A stretch of DNA of 64,000 bases. Origin: Bacillota bacterium. Its GTDB lineage: Bacteria; Bacillota; Clostridia; Acetivibrionales; DTU013. Within the stretch, counting starts at the first letter, position 1, and the number at the start of each line of letters is the position of its first letter. Where the stretch lies: positions 124,001 through 188,000 of the forward strand of contig JAEZMD010000019.1 in NCBI GenBank assembly GCA_023435745.1, in the 5' to 3' direction. Shown piece after piece: positions 1-8,656 of this stretch. The position numbers were made by a program, and so were the translations under genes. A model generated the notes under the pieces. It made no database searches and was not told where the DNA came from. It was given only the letters and a program-made list of their open reading frames with translations.

Positions 1-1013
1 TTCCCATTAAGAATCCATGTTCCTGTTTTTTCATCATGTTCGACTTCCTTTATGCCGAAATTCTGATGAATCACATCATCACATACGCGGAAAGCAGCGG
101 TATACATGTTTGGCTTGCCCTGATCCCATGTCCACCAGAGTTTGGCATCCTCCACTGTCAGTGCAAGTTTGAACTCGTTGATACCCGGCTGCAGCACAAC
201 TTTGCGTGTACGCTTTCCCTCATACTTTTCCTCAAAATTGTAAGGCTTTACATGCATTTCAATTTCCGTTGATATCACTTTGTCTGTAGTATTATTAATT
301 CTAACATCAGCCGTTACAAGACCGGAACCATCATATTTGTCTCTTCCGTCACCGGCCCAGTCCTTTTTCTTCACTACGCGGGTAAATATCTTCACATATT
401 CAATAAAAATCTTTTCACGTGCTATCAAAGACACGTCATCCCATATTCCACCGGAGTTGCCGTCGCCGCGGAATTTGGTCATTGATCCCGGACGATGCAT
501 AGCATCAATCATATGGCCCTTTATAAGATCTATATCGACGGCCTGGTGTCTTTTATAATCTTTGGAAAGGGGGTTCTCAGAATCGATTGCAAGCTTATAC
601 TCGGCATTTGCCCTTGGGGCATTAACTCTAACAACCAGAGTATTTTCACAATCCATTTTAACTATATCGGTAACATCAAACTCAAAAGGATTGAACATCC
701 CCTCATGTGAACCCACAAACTGACCATTTAGATACACATCCGCATAATAGTCAACACCTTCAAAGCGGAGAAATATCTTCTTGCCATTATAATTATCCGG
801 AACTCTTAAGGTTGTTTTAAACCATATTGCTCCAAAATAATCTCCAACCTCGGTAAGATACCAATTAGTCGGAATAGTCATATCCTTCCATGCGGAGAAG
901 TCGACATCTGTGTTATAATAACCCTGTTCTGTACCTATATTTTCTTCATCAATTTTATATTTCCAGGTACCGTTCAAATCTAATTTCGGAAATTCCGGCT
1001 TCAACCTTACCAT
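1..1013 (-). CDS. Glycoside hydrolase family 2 protein, N-terminal part (3' end outside window)
   Basis: The open frame reads from an ATG at 1013, behind a GGGAGGA ribosome site, to the left edge without a stop (337 codons). Residues 1-190 form a GH2 sugar-binding jelly roll, with the typical ADVYLNG and HEGMFNPFEFDVT segments. Residues 200-310 fit the immunoglobulin-like second domain. The stretch FGIKEVE...WILNG near the edge is where the catalytic TIM barrel of this family begins. GH2 members cleave beta-galactosides, beta-mannosides or beta-glucuronides; the catalytic glutamates lie outside the window, so the specificity cannot be called. It has no signal peptide, so it is probably cytoplasmic and acts on imported oligosaccharides. 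It is the last visible gene of the sugar operon that starts near 7.5 kb. Confidence 0.9.
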   Translation of the reverse strand, partial: MVRLKPEFPKLDLNGTWKYKIDEENIGTEQGYYNTDVDFSAWKDMTIPTNWYLTEVGDYFGAIWFKTTLRVPDNYNGKKIFLRFEGVDYYADVYLNGQFVGSHEGMFNPFEFDVTDIVKMDCENTLVVRVNAPRANAEYKLAIDSENPLSKDYKRHQAVDIDLIKGHMIDAMHRPGSMTKFRGDGNSGGIWDDVSLIAREKIFIEYVKIFTRVVKKKDWAGDGRDKYDGSGLVTADVRINNTTDKVISTEIEMHVKPYNFEEKYEGKRTRKVVLQPGINEFKLALTVEDAKLWWTWDQGKPNMYTAAFRVCDDVIHQNFGIKEVEHDEKTGTWILNG

Positions 1014-1057
1014 GTTAATCCTCCCAGTCTGCGATATTATGATCAAACAATATTAGT

Positions 1058-1489
1058 CTACGATTTTATAAACAGCTTATTTACCTTCTCAGGTGTCATG
1101 CGCCTTTCAAGATCACACCCTTTTACTTCAATCATGGTAACCTCAAGAAGATACATTGTTTCACTTCCAAGCTCAAGATGCCCGGAATAAACATTTTGGG
1201 GATCAGAAGCTACGATATGAAAATGAGCGCTGCCTCCAAACACCGATCCTATAAGAGAACCAATTTCCATAGGTTGTTCAACTGTTACAAATTCATCGGA
1301 TGCTGCAGCCCCCATATCTGTCGGCCGATGATAAACCAGCTTTTGAATAGATCCAACAGCACTTCCGACAATAGCGTTTTCTATACCGGCTGCCTTGAGA
1401 GCATCACAGATACTTTCGACAATCTTTTCTCCCCGTTCGAGCTCAATAACAATCGTCCTGCCAAGCCCTTCAGCATTAAAACTTTTCAT
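1058..1489 (-). CDS. PPC (DUF296) domain protein, copy 1
   Basis: This is a 143-residue single-domain protein of the plants-and-prokaryotes-conserved fold, often annotated as a PD1-like DNA-binding protein, although a DNA-binding role is not established for bacterial single-domain members. The ATG at 1489 was chosen because GAGGAGG lies 5 nt upstream; the open frame continues further up without a ribosome site. The segment HFHIVASDP...YSGHLELG gives an H-x-H...H pattern that may bind metal. A paralogue of identical length is encoded at 15907-16338, also next to a sugar-binding lipoprotein. It lies between the binding-protein gene and the GH2 gene of operon A. The function is unknown; the repeated pairing with sugar importers suggests a role in handling the same substrate. 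Confidence 0.85.
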   Translation of the reverse strand: MKSFNAEGLGRTIVIELERGEKIVESICDALKAAGIENAIVGSAVGSIQKLVYHRPTDMGAAASDEFVTVEQPMEIGSLIGSVFGGSAHFHIVASDPQNVYSGHLELGSETMYLLEVTMIEVKGCDLERRMTPEKVNKLFIKS

Positions 1490-1550
1490 TGAAGCCTCCT
1501 CTTTTCTTATTAATTTCTCTCTTATAACACAAAGCATTGATTATTGGGAA

Positions 1551-1574
1551 GCAGGTCCTTTCAGAAGAACCTGC
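1551..1574 (-). promoter_or_regulatory. Intercistronic hairpin after the solute-binding protein gene
   Basis: An inverted repeat (GCAGGT...ACCTGC, continued by three more pairs after one mismatch, 4-nt loop) lies 32 nt beyond the stop of the binding-protein gene. No U run follows on the minus strand, so it is not a good terminator. Such hairpins often stabilise the 3' end of abundant binding-protein mRNA and lower expression of later genes; that role is inferred here. Confidence 0.45.
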
Positions 1575-1606
1575 CTGCACCAATAGCCAATCGGTTCATT
1601 AAAATA

Positions 1607-2983
1607 TTAGTTGAGCAGAGTCTTTGCTGCACTAAAGTGAGCTTCAACTGCCTGTTCAACAGTCATTCTCTCATACAGCACTTCGTCAATTTTCTTATAC
1701 ATATCGTCAACAATTGCACCATAGCCTGCCGGTCTTCCGTTGAAGGGTTCAATAGTGTTGAGAATATCTTGCATCATCTCAATTTCAGCCTTCTTCATCG
1801 CATCGACCTTGTTGTTCATATCAAGTTTTGCTATAAGATTTTTCTGTACTTCCGTCGAGCCCGGTACACCTATGTCCATGTCATAGATTTCCTGGAGTTC
1901 CCAGTCGTTAACCATACTGCTGATAAAATGTGCGGCCTCATCAACCTTTTTGGTAGTTCCGGAAATTCCCCATGTTGAACATACAGCAGCCTCAACAAAC
2001 TGATTAGTTGCTCCGTCAGCGACGGGTAAACGGATCAGGTCGAGTTCATCCTCGACAGATGCCTGGAATATCTTTACCTGGTTGCAGTTTGTATACCAAT
2101 ATGCAATTTTCCCATTGCCCGCAAGAGAATCTGCGAACTGCTTGGGACGGTCTTCCATGAGTACTTCGATCGGTCCGTTTACACCGGCTTTGAACAAATC
2201 ATAGTAGTACTGCAGGAATTTCCCAAACACTTCCTTAGTGTATCCAAGATCCTTGCCATCCTCTGTTGTTACGCCATACATACCATGCTGTCTTGCAAAT
2301 GTTTCAATTGAAAATTCGTGGCGTGCTGCCAGACCTGATGCATAGTATCCTTCAGGAAGTACCTTTGCCAATCCTTTAAGATATTCGGCATTTTCAGTGT
2401 ACGTCATCTGATCCTTGGGAAGCGGATAGCCAACACTCTCAATGAGTGATTTGTTGATCGCTACACAGGCAGCAGTGTCACCAAAGGTTATGCCAACCAG
2501 TTCACCGTTATAAGATGAGCCTGACAGAGCACCTGGCGTAAAGTTTGATACATCAATTTTACCTGCATCAACTAAATCCTGAAGTGGGCGCATAAGTCCC
2601 TTTGATGCATATTCGCCTACATATGTGAGCTGTACAAGGTAAGCGTCGGGAAGATTTTGGCTCGCACCCTGTGTCGCCAGTTTTGTCCAGTAATCGGTGT
2701 AAGCCGCATACTGGCTCACAATCTTCGCATTGGGATTTTTAGCCATATAAGCGTCAATCATCTCCAATGTCTTCTTGTGTCTTGCTTCACCGCCCCACCA
2801 GGAAACTGAAAGCTCATACGGCTCACTGCCGGCTGCAGCTTCATTTGTTTTGCTCTCCTGCGTAGTTTGGGTGTTCTCTGTGGTAGGCTCTGCCTGATCA
2901 TTCTTATTAGTACCGCATCCAACAATTCCGGTTAATAAGAAAACTAGAACCAACACACCGCTTAACCACCTTTTGATGTTCAT
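1607..2983 (-). CDS. ABC sugar transporter, solute-binding lipoprotein (operon A)
   Basis: This 458-residue extracellular sugar-binding protein belongs to the family 1 (MalE-like) group. A lipoprotein signal ends in IVGC with Cys23 as the lipidated residue, followed by a Thr/Gln/Asn/Glu-rich linker to about residue 50. The mature part begins YELSVSWWGG, a usual first strand of the family. A clear TTTAGGAGGA site precedes the ATG at 2983. It delivers sugar to the permeases encoded at 5699-7511, but here it follows the catabolic genes rather than the permeases. No ABC ATPase is encoded in the operon; these importers commonly share one MsmK-type ATPase encoded elsewhere. Confidence 0.93.
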   Translation of the reverse strand: MNIKRWLSGVLVLVFLLTGIVGCGTNKNDQAEPTTENTQTTQESKTNEAAAGSEPYELSVSWWGGEARHKKTLEMIDAYMAKNPNAKIVSQYAAYTDYWTKLATQGASQNLPDAYLVQLTYVGEYASKGLMRPLQDLVDAGKIDVSNFTPGALSGSSYNGELVGITFGDTAACVAINKSLIESVGYPLPKDQMTYTENAEYLKGLAKVLPEGYYASGLAARHEFSIETFARQHGMYGVTTEDGKDLGYTKEVFGKFLQYYYDLFKAGVNGPIEVLMEDRPKQFADSLAGNGKIAYWYTNCNQVKIFQASVEDELDLIRLPVADGATNQFVEAAVCSTWGISGTTKKVDEAAHFISSMVNDWELQEIYDMDIGVPGSTEVQKNLIAKLDMNNKVDAMKKAEIEMMQDILNTIEPFNGRPAGYGAIVDDMYKKIDEVLYERMTVEQAVEAHFSAAKTLLN

Positions 2984-3041
2984 TTCCGATCCTCCTAAAT
3001 TTTTATTTTTTATAACCGGGTATCAACCGGATATAAACTGA

Positions 3042-3833
3042 TTAATTATTTTCATACACTGAAAACATGGTGTACGGAAGAATTAAATCCTCAATAGTAA
3101 ACGGCCGCCCGTCTTTTTCACCGATCTCCGGTGAGAGCTCGATTGTCATATATCCCGAATAGCCCAAAGAAATCAATTTTTCAACGATACGCCCGTTGTC
3201 CGTTGTCCCTTCTTTAAATCTGGTAAATACCTTTTCACCAATTCCCTTGTTTTCCTTTAGATGAATGTGGTTGATGAAAGGCGCAAATTCATCAATAAGA
3301 GCATCCATATCGACCCCAGCCGCATCAAAGTGCCCGGTATCGATACATACGCCTACATGTTTTGAATTAATTGCATCAAATATTCGCCTGTAATCGTCAA
3401 TGTTTTCAATATTATTGCTTACATGATTCTCGAGACTGATAAGCACATCCATTTCCTCTGCAACAGGCACCAAATTCTTTAGGGAGCGTATAACCCCCCT
3501 GATACCATCATTCTCGCCCCGTGTATCACCGCTTGAAACAATCATCCTGCCTCCAAGCATTTTCACAGCCTGCATTGCCTGCAATTTGTGGCAGAAGTCT
3601 CTGACAGGATCACCGCCAAACCCGCCGTTCAGATGTATAGCCATTGCCTCCAGACCTTGCTGTGAGCATCTTTGCTTCAACGATCTGATCATAGCCGGCG
3701 ACAGTGAGGAGGGATACCAGCCGTTGAACTCGATATTTTTAAACCCGATTTTTTGTGCTACCTTAAAGGTTTTGTCAAAATTCGTCTCTCCAAAGCCTTC
3801 AATGGATAAGGTTGCGCAGGAAAGCTTAATCAT
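3042..3833 (-). CDS. Sugar phosphate isomerase/epimerase-like TIM-barrel protein (operon A)
   Basis: A 263-residue protein of the xylose-isomerase-like TIM-barrel (AP endonuclease 2) superfamily. Candidate metal ligands are visible in order: Glu in SLENH, Asp and His in CIDTGHFD, His in HIHLKEN and Glu in TIELSPE, the usual E-D-H-E set. The start at 3833 follows a GAGGTGG site; an ATG further up at 3869 would overlap the preceding gene and has no ribosome site. Members isomerise or epimerise sugars, dehydrate inosose, or act as decarboxylases on keto-sugar acids. Directly upstream are two dehydrogenases, so it may act on their keto product. The exact reaction is not deducible. Confidence 0.88.
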   Translation of the reverse strand: MIKLSCATLSIEGFGETNFDKTFKVAQKIGFKNIEFNGWYPSSLSPAMIRSLKQRCSQQGLEAMAIHLNGGFGGDPVRDFCHKLQAMQAVKMLGGRMIVSSGDTRGENDGIRGVIRSLKNLVPVAEEMDVLISLENHVSNNIENIDDYRRIFDAINSKHVGVCIDTGHFDAAGVDMDALIDEFAPFINHIHLKENKGIGEKVFTRFKEGTTDNGRIVEKLISLGYSGYMTIELSPEIGEKDGRPFTIEDLILPYTMFSVYENN

Positions 3834-3843
3834 TTTATCCACC

Positions 3844-4842
3844 TCACAACTCAATTGTTCTCTGTTCATTGCTAGATTTCAAAATTGCCAGTGAAACCTT
3901 TAACGCCTCTACCCCGTTTTCAGCAGTGATATTGGGTTTTTGTCCGTTTTTAATACACTCGAGAAAATACTTGTTTTCCGAATAATAAGACTCGCTGTCA
4001 AAAAGGTCGTTCATACGGGTAACCTGCTCATACTGCATATCTTCGGTAATAATTCTGTGCTTAGTGAAGTCAAAAAAACCGTCACCTGCTATAACCGCCG
4101 TTCCCTTTGTGCCGATAACACCCCTTGAACTCATAGCAAGGTGAGATGACCAGCTTGCATTGATAACGGCGCTTGCCCCGTTATTCAAGCCCATTACTAC
4201 CTGTGCGTTGTTATCGAAGGCAGGGAGCTCCGCTCTTACCCCTTTAACTCTTGCCGACACACTTGTTATCTCAACGCCTAATCCTCTGAACATATCAATA
4301 TCATGTGACAGTGATTCAATGGTCATGCCGCATACCAAATTGGGGTCGGTTCTCCAGGAATCACGCAGCGGCCCCTTAAACCCTGATCCGGGACCTATCC
4401 TGTGGCTCCAGATACTTATGATCTTTCCAAGCCTTCCGGACAGGACGTCCTCCTGCAATTTCAGATATCCGGGTCTAAAGCGCATATTGAAGGCAGTCAT
4501 AAACATAACATTATTCTGTGTCGCGAGCTCAGATAGTCTTTGCGCATCATCCATACACACAGCGATCGGTTTTTCGCATAAAACATGCTTTCCTGCCTTC
4601 ATCGCAATTTCTGCATACTCGACCCTTTTTGAGGGAGGCGTCAGCAGATGTACCATCTGAACCTCATCAATAACGTCCTCAAGTCTTGAACATACCTTTG
4701 AATTACTTATTTCAGCTATTCTACGGGCATTCTGTTCATTAACATCAATCACGCCGGCTACCTTCATATCTGGAAGCCTGTTGATGGATTCCGCATGCTT
4801 TGCGGCAATGCCGCCCGCTCCGATTATGACTGTTTTAATCAT
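3844..4842 (-). CDS. Gfo/Idh/MocA family oxidoreductase
   Basis: A 332-residue NAD(P)-dependent sugar dehydrogenase. The N-terminus MIKTVIIGAGGIAAKH is the Rossmann dinucleotide loop; EKPIA at about residue 93 is the family hallmark, with its catalytic lysine; ESLSHDID at about residue 175 supplies the conserved His/Asp. The start at 4842, after GGAGAGAAGGAAG, overlaps the end of the preceding gene by a few bases, showing translational coupling. Relatives oxidise inositol, glucose, 1,5-anhydro-fructose or apiose. Placement between a 3-hydroxyisobutyrate-dehydrogenase-like gene and a TIM-barrel isomerase suggests the first oxidation of an imported sugar or polyol. Confidence 0.92.
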   Translation of the reverse strand: MIKTVIIGAGGIAAKHAESINRLPDMKVAGVIDVNEQNARRIAEISNSKVCSRLEDVIDEVQMVHLLTPPSKRVEYAEIAMKAGKHVLCEKPIAVCMDDAQRLSELATQNNVMFMTAFNMRFRPGYLKLQEDVLSGRLGKIISIWSHRIGPGSGFKGPLRDSWRTDPNLVCGMTIESLSHDIDMFRGLGVEITSVSARVKGVRAELPAFDNNAQVVMGLNNGASAVINASWSSHLAMSSRGVIGTKGTAVIAGDGFFDFTKHRIITEDMQYEQVTRMNDLFDSESYYSENKYFLECIKNGQKPNITAENGVEALKVSLAILKSSNEQRTIEL

Positions 4843-5674
4843 TATCTTCCTTCTCTCCATTCAAAACTTGCCAATATTTTATTAAACTATTTTGAGAGAG
4901 CTTACCGTCGCCAATCTTCATCAGATACTTAAATGCCTGATGTGTTACGCTGGTTACAGGAATGGTGACATTATTCTCATGAGCCAGCTCGATTACATAA
5001 AGAAGATCCTTGACATTATTATCGATTGAGCCTTTAACACGGGAATAATCACCTGTATACATCGATTCAGGGGCCGAAAACCCAAGAAAATCCGTCATAA
5101 CATCCTGTGATATACCTATCGCGTTCGCATATGTAACGGCTTCAGCCCAGACCGCAGTAGAATTGGAGAAAATCATCTGATTTAAAGACTTTACTTTCTG
5201 GCCGTTCCCAATGCTTCCCATATATCTGCATTTTGACGACACAGCTTCCAATAGCGGTCTGACCCTTAAATATGCTTCTTCCTTGCCCCCCACCATCATA
5301 ATAAGCCCATCGTCTCTCCAGGATACCGGCGCGTCCAGATAAGAAATTCCTCTTCGTGCGCACATAGACTCAAGCTTTGCTTCTAGCTCAGGGCTGGTCG
5401 TACCTACATCGATCAAAACCTTTCCTTCCGCCAATATCTCCAATAATCCGTCTTGTCCTGACATTACACTTTCAATCTGCTTGTCTCCATTGACACAAAT
5501 GAAAATAATCTCACAGACGGAAAGCTCATGTATATTTAAAGCCCCTTCGGCGCCCCTCGTTCTGCATTGATCGACAAGGGATCTTTCCTTATCATAAGCA
5601 TATACGGAATGCTCCCGTAAGCGGTATGCAACTTCTTGTCCAATAACTCCTAATCCAATAACACCTAGCTTCAT
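4835..5674 (-). CDS. 3-hydroxyisobutyrate dehydrogenase-like (beta-hydroxyacid) dehydrogenase
   Basis: A 279-residue NAD-binding beta-hydroxyacid dehydrogenase (6-phosphogluconate dehydrogenase superfamily). It shows GLGVIGQEVA for the dinucleotide, GTTSPELEAKL and DAPVSW in the substrate region, and NGQKVKSLNQM with the expected catalytic lysine near residue 165. DAPVSW replaces the usual DAPVSGG, so the substrate may differ from known members. The C-terminal half is the all-helical dimerisation domain. It sits between the permease and Gfo/Idh/MocA genes in a tightly packed operon. Family reactions include oxidation of tartronate semialdehyde, L-threonate or related sugar acids; which one applies here is unknown. 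Confidence 0.9.
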   Translation of the reverse strand: MKLGVIGLGVIGQEVAYRLREHSVYAYDKERSLVDQCRTRGAEGALNIHELSVCEIIFICVNGDKQIESVMSGQDGLLEILAEGKVLIDVGTTSPELEAKLESMCARRGISYLDAPVSWRDDGLIMMVGGKEEAYLRVRPLLEAVSSKCRYMGSIGNGQKVKSLNQMIFSNSTAVWAEAVTYANAIGISQDVMTDFLGFSAPESMYTGDYSRVKGSIDNNVKDLLYVIELAHENNVTIPVTSVTHQAFKYLMKIGDGKLSQNSLIKYWQVLNGEKEDND

Positions 5675-5698
5675 AATAAATCTCCGTAAATGAACTCA

Positions 5699-6562
5699 TC
5701 AGCCCTTCAATCCGGTAGTTGCTATACCTTCAACCAAATACTTCTGGCAGCTGATAAAGAATACGAACACCGGTACAAGCGAAAGTGCAGACATTGCAAA
5801 TAGAACACCAAATGCAGACAGTTCAAACGCTTCCGTATATTGCCTTAAAGAAAGGGCAATCGTAAAACGCGTTGGATCGTTAATATATATAAGCTGCGAG
5901 AAAAAGTCATCATAGGTCCATATAAATGAGAAAATTGCAGCTGTAATAAATACCGGGCCGGAGAGCGGTACTATGATCCTGAAATAAGTCATTATCGGTC
6001 CGCAGCCATCAACAGTCGCAGCCTGATCAAGCTCCTTCGGTATACCGCGCATAAACTGGATAAATAAATAGCAGAAGAAGCCCTGTATCGCAAAGAAGCT
6101 GGGTACCGTAAGCGGGAGATACGTATCGATCCAATTCAAATTGCGGAACATCATGTACCGTGGAATAAGCGTTGCATGCATCGGCAGCATCATCGTAAGC
6201 AGAATAATCGGGAATACAATCTTTTTAAACGGGAAATTAAGCCTCGCAACAGCATATCCGACCATGGAGCAGGATATAAGGTTCCCGATAACAACAGGAA
6301 TAACAACCTTTAACGAATTGACCATATAGTCCAGGAAGCTTGTCCCTGCAACACCTTTCAGGCCTCGGATGTAATGCTCGATTGTAAATTCTTTTATTAA
6401 TAAGCTTTTATCTGTGAAAATCATGCTTTCTGGTTTAAAAGAGCTTACCACCATCCATAAAAGGGGGTAAAGCATGACTACCGCACCTAATGAAATCAAA
6501 ATAGTGGCTATTATTTTATAAAGCTTTCGGCTTACGCCTTCTCCAGTATGTCTTAAACTCAT
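5699..6562 (-). CDS. ABC sugar transporter permease, MalG type (operon A)
   Basis: An integral membrane permease of about 287 residues with six predicted helices. The EAA loop that docks to the ATPase reads ELDQAATVDGCG...IIVPL near residue 190. An AGGAGG site lies 3 nt before one ATG (6568) and 9 nt before a second (6562); the second has the better spacing. It is encoded 13 nt after its partner permease and works with it and the lipoprotein encoded at 1607-2983 as one importer. Confidence 0.93.
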   Translation of the reverse strand: MSLRHTGEGVSRKLYKIIATILISLGAVVMLYPLLWMVVSSFKPESMIFTDKSLLIKEFTIEHYIRGLKGVAGTSFLDYMVNSLKVVIPVVIGNLISCSMVGYAVARLNFPFKKIVFPIILLTMMLPMHATLIPRYMMFRNLNWIDTYLPLTVPSFFAIQGFFCYLFIQFMRGIPKELDQAATVDGCGPIMTYFRIIVPLSGPVFITAAIFSFIWTYDDFFSQLIYINDPTRFTIALSLRQYTEAFELSAFGVLFAMSALSLVPVFVFFISCQKYLVEGIATTGLKG

Positions 6563-6575
6563 TTTCATTGTCCTC

Positions 6576-7511
6576 CTACGCTTCATAGTGAACATTTTTA
6601 TTAGCCAGTTTAAATATGATTATTGTCAAAAGAGATATCGCAACCATAAGTATCCAGGCCATCGCGGAACCATACCCCATCTTAAAATAAGTGAAACCTA
6701 CAATATATAGGTACAGTGTATAGAACAGCAGGCTATCCAAAGCTCCGCCTGTGACACCGCCAATAATGTACGCAGGAGTGAAGGCCTGGAATGCGGAAAT
6801 AATCTGCATGATCAAATTGAATATAATAATCGGAGAAAGCATTGGCAAAGTAATTTTTGTAAATTTCATGAATGCATTCGCTCCGTCAATGGACGCGGAT
6901 TCATACAATTCATTCGGAATCTGTTTTAACCCGGCCAGGAATATAATCATAGGTGATCCGAATTGCCAAACCCTTAGTATGATAAGCGTGAACAATGCAT
7001 ATTTAGGATTTGTGATCCAGCTTATTGTAGTTATGCTTTCCGGCAAGCCAAGCATTCCTAAAACTTGATTGATGATTCCTTCCATGCCAAATACCTGCCG
7101 CCATAAGACAGATATTGCAACACTTCCGCCAAGAAGCGCGGGAAGATAATAAATTGCTCTGAAGTACTTTAATCCGGATATGCCCTTATTTAAAAGCAGT
7201 GCTAAAACCAACGCAAAACCGAGCTGGAGAGGAACGCCAACAAAAACATAAATACTGGTCACCTTGCATGACTCAATAAAACGCGGGTCATTGAGAAGCA
7301 GTTTATAATTTTCCAGGCCAGTGAAATTTGGCGCTTCAAAAAGATTGAAGTCGGTAAACGAAAGGTATAAAGAGTGAATAATAGGATAGATGGAAAATAC
7401 AAGCAATCCAATAATCCATGGGGCCAGGAACAGCAGAGCGTATTTGCTGGAATTCCAGTAAGCTCTTGCCCGTCCTTTTTTATTGAGGTGGATTATGTTT
7501 TGTTTTGCCAT
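6576..7511 (-). CDS. ABC sugar transporter permease, MalF/UgpA type (operon A)
   Basis: A 311-residue permease with six membrane helices and the EAA loop ELYESASIDGAN...ITLPM at about residue 205. The ATG at 7511 was chosen for the AAAGGAGA site just upstream. It is the first gene of operon A, about 90 nt downstream of the predicted start point of a strong promoter at 7606-7634, so permease expression comes first in the transcript. Confidence 0.93.
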   Translation of the reverse strand: MAKQNIIHLNKKGRARAYWNSSKYALLFLAPWIIGLLVFSIYPIIHSLYLSFTDFNLFEAPNFTGLENYKLLLNDPRFIESCKVTSIYVFVGVPLQLGFALVLALLLNKGISGLKYFRAIYYLPALLGGSVAISVLWRQVFGMEGIINQVLGMLGLPESITTISWITNPKYALFTLIILRVWQFGSPMIIFLAGLKQIPNELYESASIDGANAFMKFTKITLPMLSPIIIFNLIMQIISAFQAFTPAYIIGGVTGGALDSLLFYTLYLYIVGFTYFKMGYGSAMAWILMVAISLLTIIIFKLANKNVHYEA

Positions 7512-7605
7512 TACTTTCTCCTTTCTCAATCCGGAACATTTTTTAATTATCTTTTGAAAAAAATGATAGTGTGAAGCAATCGAAGCAAAAAACTAATGTG
7601 ATTTA

Positions 7606-7634
7606 ATTATAAAAAATTTCTATACAAAAGTCAA
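7606..7634 (-). promoter_or_regulatory. Sigma-A promoter of sugar operon A
   Basis: On the minus strand TTGACT (7634-7629) and TATAAT (7611-7606) are separated by exactly 17 nt. This is close to consensus and points at the first permease gene. TATAATT heptads abut the -35 box on its upstream side and are a candidate operator. Confidence 0.75.
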
Positions 7635-7640
7635 TGAAAT

Positions 7641-7664
7641 TATAATTTATAATTTATAATTTTT
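7641..7664. repeat. TATAATT heptad repeats, candidate operator
   Basis: Three head-to-tail copies of TATAATT lie directly upstream of the operon A -35 box. The 12-mer TATAATTTATAA, present twice here in overlapping register, recurs once more at 7785-7796, about where transcription of the divergent gntR gene should begin. The shared element at both promoters fits a binding site for the GntR regulator encoded next door. Low complexity of this AT-rich intergenic region is the alternative. Confidence 0.4.
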
Positions 7665-7747
7665 ATTTTCCTTCATCCTCTCTCACTGCTCCCTTTTTAT
7701 TACAACCGTTAATCTGAGAGGATTTTCCGGCTTTGTGAAAAAAATAA

Positions 7748-7776
7748 TTGTAAATTGGTTAATAAAATGTTACAAT
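7748..7776 (+). promoter_or_regulatory. Promoter of the gntR-type gene
   Basis: TTGTAA (7748-7753), 17 nt, TACAAT (7771-7776). The predicted start point is near 7783, overlapping the TATAATTTATAA element at 7785-7796, which would allow autorepression. The rest of the 377-bp gap between 7511 and 7889 shows only AT-rich sequence. Confidence 0.55.
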
Positions 7777-7888
7777 ACATATATTATAATTTATAAAATT
7801 TTATGAGCTTGTAAACCGTTTTGCTTTACTTTATTAACACATTGTGGTATTTTGAAAAATATAAATTATTTAAGGATGTGCTTCATAA

Positions 7889-8647
7889 ATGGCAAATAAT
7901 TTTGTCCTTACAGATTATGCGTATTCATCAATTCTTGATATGATACTGTCTTCCGAGATAAAGCCCGGGGAGAGGATTAGAGAGGATATTCTAGCGGAGA
8001 GATTCGGGATCAGCCGCACTCCGGTCAGAGAAGCAATAAACCAGTTGGTCCAGAATGGGTTTGTCGTTAATATAAAACGGAAGGGACTATATTGTGTCAA
8101 TATCACCAAATCCGAACTTTTAGATATGCTTGAGCTGCGTGTTGCGCTAGAGTCCATATCCTTTAATAAATGCATCGATCTTGCTTCCGATGAGGATATT
8201 GCGTATATAAAAGGAATCATCGATGAGTTTAACCATAAATATAATCAAATCCTGCGTACGGAGGATTCCAACAGCAGTAAGGAAATTGCTCAGCTTCACA
8301 ACACATATGATGTGAAATTTCATGTGAGTATAGCGAATATTTCAAAATCCAACAAGCTGATAAAGTATATCACTGAAATCGAAAATACATTGCTTATTGC
8401 CAGGCAGCGAATTTATAAAAATACAAATGAAGGAAAATCAATCATACTTCTTTCATGGAAGCAGCATGAATTGATGCTGGAATCCATTCAATCCAGGGAT
8501 AAGACAGAAGCTGTCAATATGCTCCATTCGCATCTGAAGCTCATGAGGGATACGCAGGTCGATATCAATGAGCCCGACTCAATAGACGAGCCTGATATAA
8601 CAAATGAGCCCGGCATTGTACCTGAAAAAAAAGCTGCGGCATTATAG
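7889..8647 (+). CDS. GntR family (FadR/FCD subfamily) transcriptional regulator
   Basis: A 252-residue regulator. Residues 1-75 are the winged helix of the GntR family, with the core ILAERFGISRTPVREAINQL. Residues 85-230 are the all-helical FCD ligand domain, which usually binds a carboxylate or sugar acid, often through a metal. The tail carries a short repetitive Glu-Pro-Asp segment (EPDSIDEPDITNEPG) that is not part of the domain. It is divergent from operon A and followed 9 nt later by a TIM-barrel enzyme gene; it most likely controls operon A and itself through the repeated TATAATTTATAA elements. Confidence 0.92.
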   Translation: MANNFVLTDYAYSSILDMILSSEIKPGERIREDILAERFGISRTPVREAINQLVQNGFVVNIKRKGLYCVNITKSELLDMLELRVALESISFNKCIDLASDEDIAYIKGIIDEFNHKYNQILRTEDSNSSKEIAQLHNTYDVKFHVSIANISKSNKLIKYITEIENTLLIARQRIYKNTNEGKSIILLSWKQHELMLESIQSRDKTEAVNMLHSHLKLMRDTQVDINEPDSIDEPDITNEPGIVPEKKAAAL

Positions 8648-8656
8648 AGGTGTTAT

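Noticed and set aside
7797..7830. Catabolite-repression (cre) site near GTAAACCGTTTT
   Set aside because: Four mismatches to the cre consensus in the best alignment.
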